In this document: piece by piece, positions 18,818-27,219 of the stretch
How the letters are laid out: every line of letters begins with the position of its first letter
Numbering within the stretch: the stretch's first letter is position 1
Assembly: GCA_965263345.1 (NCBI GenBank)
Contig: CBDHHC010000024.1
Location: 62,001 to 126,000 of the forward strand
DNA from: CBDHHC01 sp965263345
GTDB lineage: Bacteria > Pseudomonadota > Alphaproteobacteria > Rhizobiales > CBDHHC01
Direction of reading: 5' to 3'
Length of the DNA: 64,000 nt
Position numbers and translations under genes: made by a program
Notes under the pieces: model-generated
Told to the model about the DNA's origin: nothing
The model's input: only the letters and a program-made list of their open reading frames with translations
Databases searched by the model: none

Positions 18818-19168
18818 GGAAATGGAAATAAATTTGCTAGATTGAAACTGGAATAGAAATTGGGGGTTGATCAGTTTAAAAAGGCAATTCTCGAAATTTA
18901 CTGATGCTTCTTGCCACCAATTTTCCCTTTGATCTTCCCAGTGTCCTTCATCCTTAAGGCGTTTCTTTTTAGCTAACATATTGTTAGCCCAATCATTCCA
19001 AATGGCTTTAGCGGCTTGGTGAGCTTCATGCTCTCTATTAAGTCGATTCCTTAAAATTCTCTGCTCTACTTCACAATTCTTAAGTAATGAAATATCTCCC
19101 CCATAAAGCACTTCCCTCCGAGCAGCCTCGCACTTCTCAAACAGGGCAATGGACTCATCTCTATTCAT
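18813..19168 (-). pseudogene. N-terminal part of the IS-disrupted pentapeptide-repeat gene
   Basis: It starts at an ATG with GAGGA well placed upstream. The translated part includes a helical segment, 'K-A-I-W-N-D-W-A-N-N-M-L-A-K-K-K' and 'V-N-F-E-N-C-L-F', then runs into the IS end. This N-terminal arrangement, followed by 'DGW-x-I-x-x-S-G-x-x-F-P-G-D-A-R-F' (found at the start of the piece on the other side of the IS), is that of full-length alphaproteobacterial pentapeptide-repeat membrane proteins. The two halves are not in register when joined directly, so bases were lost at the junction. Confidence 0.75.
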
Positions 19169-19282
19169 AAAATCCTCAAAATATAAATTAAAAAATCTTT
19201 TGAGGAAAATGACTTTCAATAATCATCTGATCAAGAAAAAGCTCTTATAAAATAACAAGCTGGGGATAAGTAGAGGTGGTTC

Positions 19283-19819
19283 CTAAAACCACATCCGCCG
19301 AATATACCCGTCCTTCTCAAAAATACTGCGGCGGGCAACAAAACCAATATGCAAGGCAATAACCGCAATAAGTAAATAAGCAGAACTCATATGGATAAAC
19401 CATGTTAGGTTTGAAAGTATATAATGAAAATCCATAAGTTTTGGGATAGAGAAGAGGCTAAAGAAATCTATAGGGTAGCCACTCGTAATAGAATAGGCTA
19501 TACCGCTAATCGGTAGGAGAAACAACAACCTGTATAGCCACATTTCGAGACTATGGGCTGTTGCTTGCTCCCAGCTCGCCAGACCTTGTGCCCAATCTGG
19601 CAAACCCCCGACCCACCGCCATGCAAGGCGGATAACTGCAGTACTCAACACCAACAGACCGAGAGCTTTATGGGTATCAAGCATCATCCAGTAAAGCTCG
19701 TTATATTTCAGTCTGGACCCTAGTTGTGAAATCCATATAAGAATGAATTGCGCAGATAACAAGAGCACAACAGCCCAATGAAGAAATTTTAAGAAAAAAT
19801 TGTATGATTTTGCGGCCAT
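19283..19819 (-). CDS. Cytochrome b561-type diheme membrane protein
   Basis: 178 residues, four membrane helices. Conserved histidines that can ligate two b hemes lie in 'F-L-H-W' (helix 1), 'D-T-H-K-A' (helix 2) and 'A-L-H-I-G-F' (helix 4). Bacterial b561 proteins pass electrons between quinol and periplasmic acceptors, or from superoxide to quinone. A GGGGGG run just before the ATG at 19819 fixes the start; a TTG four codons upstream would place that run inside the gene. It appears monocistronic. Confidence 0.9.
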   Translation of the reverse strand: MAAKSYNFFLKFLHWAVVLLLSAQFILIWISQLGSRLKYNELYWMMLDTHKALGLLVLSTAVIRLAWRWVGGLPDWAQGLASWEQATAHSLEMWLYRLLFLLPISGIAYSITSGYPIDFFSLFSIPKLMDFHYILSNLTWFIHMSSAYLLIAVIALHIGFVARRSIFEKDGYIRRMWF

Positions 19820-19961
19820 GTTTCCCCCCAAAGGTGTAAGAATTTATTTTTAATTTTATCATGTCATGTAACGTGAGATCTATAAAGTTCATCAGCTTAA
19901 AATAAGAGCTGAGCAACCGGACTAAGAAGCTGCATCCGGTTACTCAAAGGATTAAATTAGA

Positions 19962-20303
19962 TTAGTAACTGCCCCCATTATAAGGATAACCTTTATGGTG
20001 TCCTTTGTGATAACCTTTAAATTTCTTGTAGTAATATTTCCACTTCGATTTAAAACAATATTTTGTGCCATAAGCATCATACTTCCACTTATAACAAGAC
20101 TTATAACGGTACTTATAACAATGTTTATGAGCACCATAATATTTCCATTTATAGCACTTGCCATGATGTGAAACTTTTGTGACAAATTTCTGAGTTTGAA
20201 GAAGTGGACCTTTATAAGGTTCCAGAGCCTGGGCTGCACCAATAGAAGATATTGCAACAATGCCTGCAGTAAGCAGAGCCATAATTATTCTAGAGAATTT
20301 CAT
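19962..20303 (-). CDS. Small exported Tyr/Lys-rich repeat protein
   Basis: 113 residues from an ATG preceded by GGAGAC. The signal peptide covers about residues 1-27 (cleavage near AQA-LE). The mature part is dominated by Tyr, Lys, His and Gly with repeated C-Y-K-W-K-Y-like units (CYKWKYYGAHKHCYKYRYKS) and a Gly/His/Lys tail. Five cysteines may pair. It resembles no named family; such compositions occur in metal-binding, DNA/polysaccharide-binding or surface-matrix proteins. It is not part of an operon. Confidence 0.7.
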   Translation of the reverse strand: MKFSRIIMALLTAGIVAISSIGAAQALEPYKGPLLQTQKFVTKVSHHGKCYKWKYYGAHKHCYKYRYKSCYKWKYDAYGTKYCFKSKWKYYYKKFKGYHKGHHKGYPYNGGSY

Positions 20304-20576
20304 TTGTGTCTCCAAAGTTAATTTATATTGTTGCGTACGCTATGATAAATACAGACGAGCCAAATAGATTATTCCAAAAATATTCGATAATATTTTTTAT
20401 TTTTTGAGGGAATAAAATACAGTCTTCTAACATGATGTAATACCCCCAAAACAGAAGAAGAGAGGAGCACAATAGCAAAACAATGAAGTAAGAAATCACA
20501 TTGACGAAACTATAAAAATACGATAAAACTAGAAATATAGAAATAATTATAAATAAAAGATATTAAGTGGGGAAAT

Positions 20577-21413
20577 ATGCGTTACGTAATGACTGTTGAA
20601 GTTGCTGTTACAAACTCAAACGCGCGCAAGTTACTTGCCCCTATAGGAATGGTAACCCCTTATCAAAGACCTGTTCGTTTTCATGTGAAAAATGCCAGTT
20701 TTGAATTATCAGGTGAATGTAATACAGGTCAGATGCTAGCACTCATCCATCCCACTTCCGATAATCCCATCATCTTAACATATGAATATTGTGAGGCTGT
20801 AGATCATTACCCCGAAGAAATTTTTCGATATACCTCAAATCGTTATACTCGTGCATCACAAGAATTAGCCCAAGAAACATCGCAGCTATATCATGGCGCT
20901 CCTCATAGTCTTGAGACCATTACAACAATTGTTAATGATGTCGCCAAAAAGTTTATTTATGGGCACCCAGAAAAAAGATTTTATGACGAAACAAATGAGA
21001 TCCCATATATATCATGCGGAACAACTGAAGGGTCATGTGTAGATATCAATGCATATCTTATTGCAAATCTAAGGTCAGCAGGTTTTGAAACTGGCTATAT
21101 CACGGGTTGTTTTTTCCCTGAAGAAAAAAAAGGATCTGCTGAAGATACGCATTGCTGGGTTGTCACCAGATTAAATGGACAAACCTTAGAATGGGATATT
21201 GCACATCATCTAAAAATGGGAAAAGAGATGATAAGTCCTGGCTTAAATCCAAAGCCCGGTTGCCGTGTAGCTCTTGCCCACTCAATGGGATTAGATCTTC
21301 CTGATTTAAAGATCAAGGAAATGAAATTAATTGACGAGCCTGTATGGGTTGATGATAAAGGGTTCATAGAACATGCGAGGATCAAACTAAATCTCGTTAA
21401 ACAACAAAATTAG
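20577..21413 (+). CDS. Transglutaminase-like cysteine protease-fold protein
   Basis: 278 residues. The papain-like triad is visible: Cys in 'T-T-E-G-S-C-V-D-I-N-A-Y-L' (about 160), His in 'E-D-T-H-C-W-V' (about 200), Asp in 'L-E-W-D-I-A-H' (about 215). The N-terminal 90 residues form the beta domain seen in bacterial transglutaminase-like proteins. Such proteins hydrolyse or transfer amide bonds; they are mostly proteases or peptide amidases. There is no signal peptide. GGGG precedes the ATG. It overlaps the 3' end of the minus-strand gene at 21410 by four bases. Confidence 0.85.
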   Translation: MRYVMTVEVAVTNSNARKLLAPIGMVTPYQRPVRFHVKNASFELSGECNTGQMLALIHPTSDNPIILTYEYCEAVDHYPEEIFRYTSNRYTRASQELAQETSQLYHGAPHSLETITTIVNDVAKKFIYGHPEKRFYDETNEIPYISCGTTEGSCVDINAYLIANLRSAGFETGYITGCFFPEEKKGSAEDTHCWVVTRLNGQTLEWDIAHHLKMGKEMISPGLNPKPGCRVALAHSMGLDLPDLKIKEMKLIDEPVWVDDKGFIEHARIKLNLVKQQN

Positions 21414-22069
21414 AAAAAACGAAGTTTTAGGAAAATTTGATAAAGCATTTCATTATAGATGCTTTTTGAAATAACAGCTTTCAAACTATCAGAAGTCTTT
21501 TGACCATTCCACGCCTTGGCAACACGTAAAATTTCAGGCCGTGAAATAAGACCGTCAGGTCCTTTTTTGATTAAAATTTCATTCTTTAAAATCCTAAAGA
21601 TAATTCTCATGACATGGCATCTGTCCATCAAATCTGAAACAATTTCTTTCTTCTTATCTTCATTAAATAATTCTATTTCGAATGCTTTAAAGGCAGTGCT
21701 GGGGCGAATTTGCGCTGGGCCAATGGAAAAGTCAAAAATCATTTGTCCGGTCAAAAAATACCACTGAACAAACAGAGCCTCAATTGTATATTCCATCCAG
21801 CTGATAGAATGATTTTCGATGATTAAAAGAGAATGTGCAACAGACACGATTTCAGTGTCAGAAGTTTGAACCCGACACTGAAGGTTTTTAAATCTGGACG
21901 TTTCTATGAGTTGTGTAACAGCTTCACTAGGCCTCTCTCCTGCAAGATAATTGATCTGATATTGTTGATGTTTATGAAAAAGCTCCAAACATAAAAACAG
22001 TAAGATCACCACTCCAGTAAAGAAGAGAAAACCGTATTTTATCCTGTTAATGGTATGACAAAGTTCCAT
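21410..22069 (-). CDS. Membrane-anchored protein with a lysozyme-like segment
   Basis: 219 residues. One N-terminal membrane helix (about 13-30) precedes an extracytoplasmic domain. The segment 'D-F-S-I-G-P-A-Q-I-R-P-S-T-A' (about 112-125) resembles the G-x-x-Q-I-x-P-x-T-A signature of lytic-transglycosylase/lysozyme folds. A glutamate ('M-E-Y-T-I-E-A-L') precedes it by about 20 residues, as the catalytic acid does in that fold. I treat this as suggestive only. Its start overlaps the end of the upstream membrane-protein gene by 31 bases, so the two are co-translated and probably work together. Confidence 0.5.
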   Translation of the reverse strand: MELCHTINRIKYGFLFFTGVVILLFLCLELFHKHQQYQINYLAGERPSEAVTQLIETSRFKNLQCRVQTSDTEIVSVAHSLLIIENHSISWMEYTIEALFVQWYFLTGQMIFDFSIGPAQIRPSTAFKAFEIELFNEDKKKEIVSDLMDRCHVMRIIFRILKNEILIKKGPDGLISRPEILRVAKAWNGQKTSDSLKAVISKSIYNEMLYQIFLKLRFF

Positions 22070-23430
22070 GCAAATACAACAAAGTTAGCAGCGACACTGA
22101 CAGCAATTCCATAACCAAATTCACCAAGGGTTGTCTTCTTCACTGCATCAACATCAATGGATTTATTACCAACAGTTCGCTCTTTAATTAACATTCCAGC
22201 AAGTGCACCAGCCCGGGCGGTTAAAGCAAATACACCTATATAAGCAACATACATAATAATAAATAAAGTCTTCTGACTTTGCAGACTAGGCGTCACCACA
22301 GTTTCCCAAAGCAATATAACAGGCCATGTTAATAATAGTGCGGCAGCAGCTCCGGCAAACATGATGGAAATCAAGTCTATACGGCCAAATATAAACCCAA
22401 GAATAGCTGCCGCAAGAAAAACAGGCGCAACCCTCAAAATAGAGGCAATGATATAATCAGGTAAACCAGCGAACGCAATGCCTTGAGCAACTTTTTCAAT
22501 ATTATCACTTCCTGTAAGAGGAATATTATTTTTTTTAAAACTATTCTTTATTTCACTGGAAACTTTTTGGTAGGCCTGATCAGTATAAAAATTTGCAACT
22601 CTTCTTTGAACATTATAGGTAAGACTGTCTTTAGAACCGGAAAATTTAGCAACGTCAGCTTTGGCCTCTTTAATAATTTTCTCCAAATCATCTGATTTAA
22701 TCTTCTCAATTTTGGCTGTCGAGATAAAATTATTCAGATTTAAAAATACTTCATTATCACTAACAAGAAGCTCATTTCTATATGGAAAATTTAACTTGCT
22801 TTTGCTTTCATAAAATGTCCGATCTTCATTACCTTCATCATCAGGTTTAGCTTTTTCATTAACACAGGAGTCCAAAAAACAAGAAAACTTACTATCAACA
22901 TTCTTTTTAAAAGGTGTACCATATGTCCTGATCTGGTTTCGATAATGTGAAACCATCTTGTCATGAATATCCTTATTGTGAAAAGCATTGGAAATAAATT
23001 TATCCAACTGATCTGGCGTGAGTTGCTTCAATGAAATATTTCTGAGCAATTCTGTTGCTAATCGACGGTTTTCTTCATCACTGGCATATGCCGTACGATA
23101 AATGCGATCCTTCTCATCTGCAGTGAGAGTAAGATCTGTATTCACAGCGGTTTGTTTCTCATACGCGGTTGTATTACACCGCACACTATATATTCTTGCT
23201 TTTTCTGAAAGTTTTTGAGTATCGATATTATATTTTTCCAAAATCTCACAAAATTTAGCGCCTGTAACACTGGGTGGAGGAGCAATAAATGCCATATCTC
23301 CTTCTTTCACAAAACTTGAAAGAGAGAAGTAATATCTGTCTGGAACAACCAGATTTGTAACTTTAATAGTTGCTAAAATGAGCAAGGGTCCAAATAAAAC
23401 AATAATCAAATTGAGCCGATAACCAACCAT
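22039..23430 (-). CDS. Large membrane protein of unknown function
   Basis: 463 residues. One N-terminal membrane helix (about 7-30) is followed by a long soluble region (about 35-320), mostly helical and charged with four cysteines. The C-terminal block has about four membrane helices (335-460). The soluble part must lie on the far side of the first helix, presumably the periplasm. No family is recognised. It overlaps the downstream gene by 31 bases and shares its transcript. Confidence 0.6.
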   Translation of the reverse strand: MVGYRLNLIIVLFGPLLILATIKVTNLVVPDRYYFSLSSFVKEGDMAFIAPPPSVTGAKFCEILEKYNIDTQKLSEKARIYSVRCNTTAYEKQTAVNTDLTLTADEKDRIYRTAYASDEENRRLATELLRNISLKQLTPDQLDKFISNAFHNKDIHDKMVSHYRNQIRTYGTPFKKNVDSKFSCFLDSCVNEKAKPDDEGNEDRTFYESKSKLNFPYRNELLVSDNEVFLNLNNFISTAKIEKIKSDDLEKIIKEAKADVAKFSGSKDSLTYNVQRRVANFYTDQAYQKVSSEIKNSFKKNNIPLTGSDNIEKVAQGIAFAGLPDYIIASILRVAPVFLAAAILGFIFGRIDLISIMFAGAAAALLLTWPVILLWETVVTPSLQSQKTLFIIMYVAYIGVFALTARAGALAGMLIKERTVGNKSIDVDAVKKTTLGEFGYGIAVSVAANFVVFAWNFVIPLTG

Positions 23431-23477
23431 CCCATAACTCCCCCAGATTACAACGTCTTATCAAAGTGCTAATCATA

Positions 23478-24311
23478 CTATTTGAAAAGCTTAATGAATG
23501 TCATAATTAAACTTATGTAAAATATCAAGGGAGTAGTTTTATTAAACCTCTCATGAGGCTTTAACTCTTCGTCGCAAGACTGGCCAAGGTCAGTGGCTTC
23601 TTTAAGCCGTTTCTCTTCTGCTTGCTTGCGCTCAGAATATCGATCTGTAAGGCGTTCTGTATGAGGGCGCAGAAGAAGGGTAAACTCCATTAACTCAACC
23701 ATCACATCAACAACTCTGTCATAAAAAGAGGAGGCAGGCAATCGCCCATCTTCATCAAACAATTCAAATGCTTTTGGAATGCTCGATTGGTTCGGGATGG
23801 TCACCATCCGCATCCAGCGTCCAAGCACACGCATTCCATTGACAGCATTAAAAGATTGTGAACCACCGCTCACTTGCATAATCGCAAGAGTACGTCCCTG
23901 TGTGGGACGCACACCACCCATACTAAGCGGCAAATGATCAATCTGCGCTTTCATAATACTAGACATAGAGCCATGACGTTCCGGGCTACACCAGACCATG
24001 CCCTCAGACCAGATGGCCAACTCACGCAATTCTCTAACGGCCGGATGGTCATCCCCTTGCACCTGATCTGGAAGCGGAAGATCACGCGGATCAAAAATTC
24101 TCACCTCTGCACCAAGATAAAGCAAAATACGAGCCGCTTCCTCAATGGCGAAACGAGAATAAGACCGCTCCCGCAAAGAACCATAAAGCATCAGAATACG
24201 TGGCGGATGCTCGCCTTCAGGAACAGCCGGCTTAACGAGCAGATCTGCGTTCAAATTAGGAAGATCATTTGCGGCGCCTAAGGCCCGCACATATTTAAAC
24301 GGCTCAGTCAT
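23478..24311 (-). CDS. arsH: ArsH, NADPH-dependent FMN reductase for organoarsenical resistance
   Basis: 277 residues. The flavodoxin-like FMN site is clear: 'L-Y-G-S-L-R-E-R-S-Y-S' (about 43-53) binds the phosphate, and 'C-S-P-E-R-H-G-S-M-S-S' (about 112-122) plus 'V-S-G-G-S-Q-S-F-N-A-V-N' (about 147-158) are ArsH-specific. Known ArsH proteins oxidise trivalent methyl- or aryl-arsenicals and reduce FMN, quinones or Fe(III). The C-terminal 35 residues are extended and end in a hydrophobic helix-like tail. It lies directly downstream of a broken arsR and lacks arsB/arsC neighbours. Confidence 0.95.
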   Translation of the reverse strand: MTEPFKYVRALGAANDLPNLNADLLVKPAVPEGEHPPRILMLYGSLRERSYSRFAIEEAARILLYLGAEVRIFDPRDLPLPDQVQGDDHPAVRELRELAIWSEGMVWCSPERHGSMSSIMKAQIDHLPLSMGGVRPTQGRTLAIMQVSGGSQSFNAVNGMRVLGRWMRMVTIPNQSSIPKAFELFDEDGRLPASSFYDRVVDVMVELMEFTLLLRPHTERLTDRYSERKQAEEKRLKEATDLGQSCDEELKPHERFNKTTPLIFYISLIMTFIKLFK

Positions 24312-24327
24312 ATTTTTTTATTGCCCT

Positions 24328-24713
24328 CTATAAGCTTTCATTAAGTTTGATAACACTGCATCCCTTTTTCTTATCTTCTTGGATACTGGCAAAGGCATCG
24401 CTGCAACAGTCTTTCACCATAAACCTAATAAGATCTCGTACAATGCTCAAATTCGCCGCATAAATGACTGAACGCCCATCACGCCGCGATGTAATAAGCC
24501 CAGCATTGGAAAGATGGTTCAGATGGAATGACATCGTATTATGTGGTGTTCAGTGTCATCAATTTTAGTTTCCCTGGCAAGCATTCCGAGTTTCTCGCTG
24601 AGGGTGCCTGCACGTAACCCATTTATCCCAGCCTTAACCAGCAAACGAAAGGCACGCAAGCGTGTTTCTTGCGAAAGAGCATCAAACTTAATGATCGCAT
24701 CTTGAATATCCAT
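24328..24713 (-). pseudogene. ArsR-family repressor, frame broken by a 35-bp insertion
   Basis: The first part (from an ATG at 24713) encodes 'D-A-L-S-Q-E-T-R-L-R-A-F-R-L-L' and 'L-S-E-K-L-G-M', and the last part encodes 'P-H-N-T-M-S-F-H-L-N-H-L' and 'G-R-S-V-I-Y'. Together these are a normal winged-helix ArsR with the C-terminal Cys pair 'D-C-C'. Between GM and PHN sits an extra 35-bp stretch (24547-24581) that shifts the frame and brings an early stop; the second part is in a different frame. Removing it would restore L-G-M-P-H-N-T-M. Unless rescued by re-initiation at the MSFH ATG, the repressor cannot be made, so arsH may be constitutive. Confidence 0.85.
24547..24581. other. 35-bp insertion inside arsR
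   Basis: Starts TGTTCAGTGTCATC and ends CCCTGGCAAG on the plus strand. It has no counterpart in ArsR proteins. It looks like the leftover end of an excised or decayed element, but no matching repeat is seen elsewhere in the window. Confidence 0.55.
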
Positions 24714-24735
24714 ATGTCCGGATATATGGACATAT
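24712..24735. promoter_or_regulatory. ArsR-type operator palindrome
   Basis: ATATGTCC and GGACATAT, eight bases apart, form an inverted repeat that overlaps the arsR start codon. Its position and size fit the binding site of the (now broken) ArsR repressor. Confidence 0.6.
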
Positions 24736-24789
24736 AGGGGCAATGTCAAGAGGGAAATAAAATGTGTGCAGAGAGATAGAGGCAAGAAT

Positions 24790-24833
24790 TAGCCAGGCCA
24801 TGTTTGTAGCATGCCCGGAATTATTCAGGCTAT
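24790..24833. repeat. 44-bp dispersed repeat, copy 1
   Basis: Matches 25815-25858 at about 36 of 44 positions, in direct orientation; GTAGCATGCCC and AGGCTAT are identical. The two copies flank the exported-protein gene at 25072-25656. Confidence 0.8.
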
Positions 24834-25016
24834 AAAATCAGGCAAGCACATAGTTCCAGTAAATTAAAGGGCATCACCTAAATGGTGCAATAGATATTTT
24901 ACTTTTCGGATTTGCTGTAGACCATTTCCAAATGCTCGACCTTTAAGACATAACTTTTTCTCAGGAGAGTCTGGTAAATGTAATTTAGCTTCTACAGAAT
25001 AAAATAACCTGTTTGC

Positions 25017-25050
25017 TAAAATAAAAAAGTGCGCAATCGATTACGCACTT
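25017..25050 (-). terminator. Rho-independent terminator
   Basis: On the minus strand AAGTGCG pairs with CGCACTT (with a further AAT/ATT inside one mismatch) and is followed by TTTTTTATTTT. It lies just after the stop of the exported-protein gene at 25072. Confidence 0.85.
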
Positions 25051-25071
25051 CTCAAAGACAAAATCTATAAT

Positions 25072-25656
25072 TTATCTTTTTCCAGCAAAACCACTACGTG
25101 TACAAATTCTTTGGTTGTTGAAAACAGTACCATTTACACGTGTGAATACGACAGACTCTACATTAGAATCAGTATCAAAAACTGTAATCGTTTTAGAAGC
25201 CTCGTTGATAAGTCCTGACAATTGAACACCTGTTACTTCTGTGATGCCTCCAATATTTGAAGAAGTGCCTGTTAGAGTTTCAGAACGACAAGAAGGATTT
25301 AGAACAAAGCTATTATCAAAATTTACTGTGTATGTTGCAGTACACTTACCTTTGAAAGTTAAAACAGCATTTGCTTGATTAATTCCATTACGATCATGAC
25401 GAAGACGAGAACCTGTATAAAATAACTCAGCATGACCATTGCCATAAAATGACCATGTCCCATGAACTTTGGTTGAACGTGTATGTGCAGTGCTTAAGTT
25501 TTCAAGTTCTGAACCAAAACCTGCTGAGTTCTGAATACAAATTCTGTTTGATGTATATGCATAATCTCCCTGAAGCTTGTTACTTAAGTCTGCAAATGCT
25601 TGCCCTGAGAATGCTGTAAAAATGATTGCAAAGAATAATGAAATTATTTTTTTCAT
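25072..25656 (-). CDS. Exported beta-rich protein of unknown function
   Basis: 194 residues. The signal peptide covers residues 1-22 (cleavage after AFA). The mature protein has a repeated beta-strand pattern ('G-D-Y-A-Y-T-S', 'G-T-W-S-F-Y-G-N-G-H-A-E', 'A-V-L-T-F-K-G-K-C') with four cysteines and could be lipocalin- or beta-barrel-like. The family is not recognised. It has its own terminator and is bracketed by a pair of 44-bp direct repeats, so it may be a mobile or recombining cassette. Confidence 0.65.
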   Translation of the reverse strand: MKKIISLFFAIIFTAFSGQAFADLSNKLQGDYAYTSNRICIQNSAGFGSELENLSTAHTRSTKVHGTWSFYGNGHAELFYTGSRLRHDRNGINQANAVLTFKGKCTATYTVNFDNSFVLNPSCRSETLTGTSSNIGGITEVTGVQLSGLINEASKTITVFDTDSNVESVVFTRVNGTVFNNQRICTRSGFAGKR

Positions 25657-25814
25657 AGTATATCCCTATATTTTATTTTTTTAGAGCCCTGTATTTAGGC
25701 CCGCATTCAATTATCATAAGAGTAAAAAAATTGTAATTACGAAAATTTGTATTAGTACCATGCATATTTTTATGGATTGAAAGAGTAGTAACAATAGATC
25801 ATTTTGCAGCTAAT

Positions 25815-25858
25815 TAACCGGGCCATCCCTGTAGCATGCCCCGAAATATACAGGCTAT
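25815..25858. repeat. 44-bp dispersed repeat, copy 2
   Basis: Direct-orientation partner of 24790-24833. Inside it CTGTA and TACAG can pair, but the stem is short. Confidence 0.8.
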
Positions 25859-25872
25859 CGGGAAAGCTAGTG

Positions 25873-25915
25873 CAAAAACCTGAGGCAGACCAAAATGATC
25901 TGCCCCAGCCTCAGG
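25873..25915 (-). terminator. Rho-independent terminator of the alanine dehydrogenase gene
   Basis: On the minus strand CCTGAGG pairs with CCTCAGG, with an inner GGCAGA/TCTGCC pairing, followed by TTTTTG. It begins 24 bases after the stop codon. Confidence 0.8.
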
Positions 25916-25938
25916 CCAGCTGAGCATTGTTAATCCGC

Positions 25939-27060
25939 CTAAGCTGCATTCAAAGCCATATCTGCAGCCACATATTTATATCCCAATGCTTCAGCAACTG
26001 GTTGGCATGTCACCTGACCATCCCATACATTAAGTCCGTTTTTTAAGTGTGCATCATCATAGAGTGCACGTTTCCAGCCCTTATTCGCTAACGCCAGGCC
26101 ATAGGGCAGGGTGGCATTATTAAGAGCATAAGTAGAGGTATGAGCAACCGCGCCCGGCATATTAGCAACACAATAATGCACCACGTCAGAAACTTGATAA
26201 GTAGGTTCCTGATGTGTTGTTGCTTTTGATGTCTCAAAACATCCGCCTTGATCAATCGCGACATCAACAATCGCTGCCCCAGATTTCATCGTTCCAATCA
26301 TGTTACCAGTTACCAGCTTAGGCGCTGCAGCTCCAGGAAGCAGGACAGCACCGACAACCAGATCAGATATCTCAACCAGTTCCTCAATAATTGACTTGGT
26401 CGAATACACAACCTTAGCCCTCGAACCAAACTCATTTGAAAGAGCTTCTAGCACAACCGGATTACGATCAAGGATTGTCACATCCGCCTGTAATCCAACA
26501 GCCATTTGTGCCGCATGAAACCCAACAACTCCGCCACCGATAATTAACACTTTCGCCGGCATCACACCTGGTACACCACCAAGTAAAACACCGCGCCCAC
26601 CATGTTCTTTCTGCAAAGCTGTAGCGCCTGCCTGGATCGACATCCGTCCAGCCACTTGGCTCATAGGTTTGAGCAAAGGCAATCCACCTTGGTCATCTGT
26701 CACGGTCTCATAAGCAATACAGACGGCACCTGACTCAGCAAGGTCTCTCGTCTGTTCTGGGTCGGGTGCAAGATGGAGGTAAGTAAACAAGATCTGGCCG
26801 GGGCGAAGCTTTTTGCGCTCTTCAGCCTGAGGTTCTTTCACTTTAACAATCATATCTGCTTCAGCAAAAACTTCATCGGCACTATCTACAATTCTTGCCC
26901 CTGCGTGAATATAAGTCTGATTGCTGGCTCTGATGCCAAGGCCAGCATTCGTTTCAACGATCACATCATGGCCATGATGTACATATTCAGCAACACTTTC
27001 AGGTGTCAATCCCACCCGGTATTCGTGGTTCTTAATCTCTTTTGGCACACCAATCCGCAT
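25939..27060 (-). CDS. ald: Alanine dehydrogenase
   Basis: 373 residues, the normal length. It starts MRIGVPKEIKNHEYRVGLTP, the family signature. The Rossmann site is 'I-G-G-G-V-V-G-F-H-A-A' (about 174-184). The catalytic His in 'F-T-Y-L-H-L' (about 96) and the Asp in 'V-D-V-A-I-D-Q-G-G' (about 270) are in place. It interconverts L-alanine and pyruvate plus ammonia with NAD, in the cytoplasm. AAGGAG precedes the ATG. An Lrp/AsnC regulator is transcribed divergently across a 159-bp gap with repeated boxes, the usual arrangement for alanine-responsive control. Confidence 0.96.
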   Translation of the reverse strand: MRIGVPKEIKNHEYRVGLTPESVAEYVHHGHDVIVETNAGLGIRASNQTYIHAGARIVDSADEVFAEADMIVKVKEPQAEERKKLRPGQILFTYLHLAPDPEQTRDLAESGAVCIAYETVTDDQGGLPLLKPMSQVAGRMSIQAGATALQKEHGGRGVLLGGVPGVMPAKVLIIGGGVVGFHAAQMAVGLQADVTILDRNPVVLEALSNEFGSRAKVVYSTKSIIEELVEISDLVVGAVLLPGAAAPKLVTGNMIGTMKSGAAIVDVAIDQGGCFETSKATTHQEPTYQVSDVVHYCVANMPGAVAHTSTYALNNATLPYGLALANKGWKRALYDDAHLKNGLNVWDGQVTCQPVAEALGYKYVAADMALNAA

Positions 27061-27175
27061 AAATCATCTCCTTCACATCTCGTCTTAAGTTGTCTCTCAA
27101 TCAATTCTTAAGTTGAAGTGTACCCGATAAATAGCGAAAATAATTACATATATTTTAGGATAAATTAGATAATAT

Positions 27176-27218
27176 TGAATAAAATCCGAATATAACTTAT
27201 AATCATCGAATAAAATTC
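27176..27218. promoter_or_regulatory. Repeated boxes in the ald/Lrp intergenic region
   Basis: TGAATAAAATCC (from 27176) and CGAATAAAATTC (from 27207) are direct repeats 31 bp apart, about three helical turns, directly in front of the Lrp-family gene. They are good candidates for Lrp-type operator half-sites controlling both genes. Confidence 0.45.
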
Positions 27219-27219
27219 A

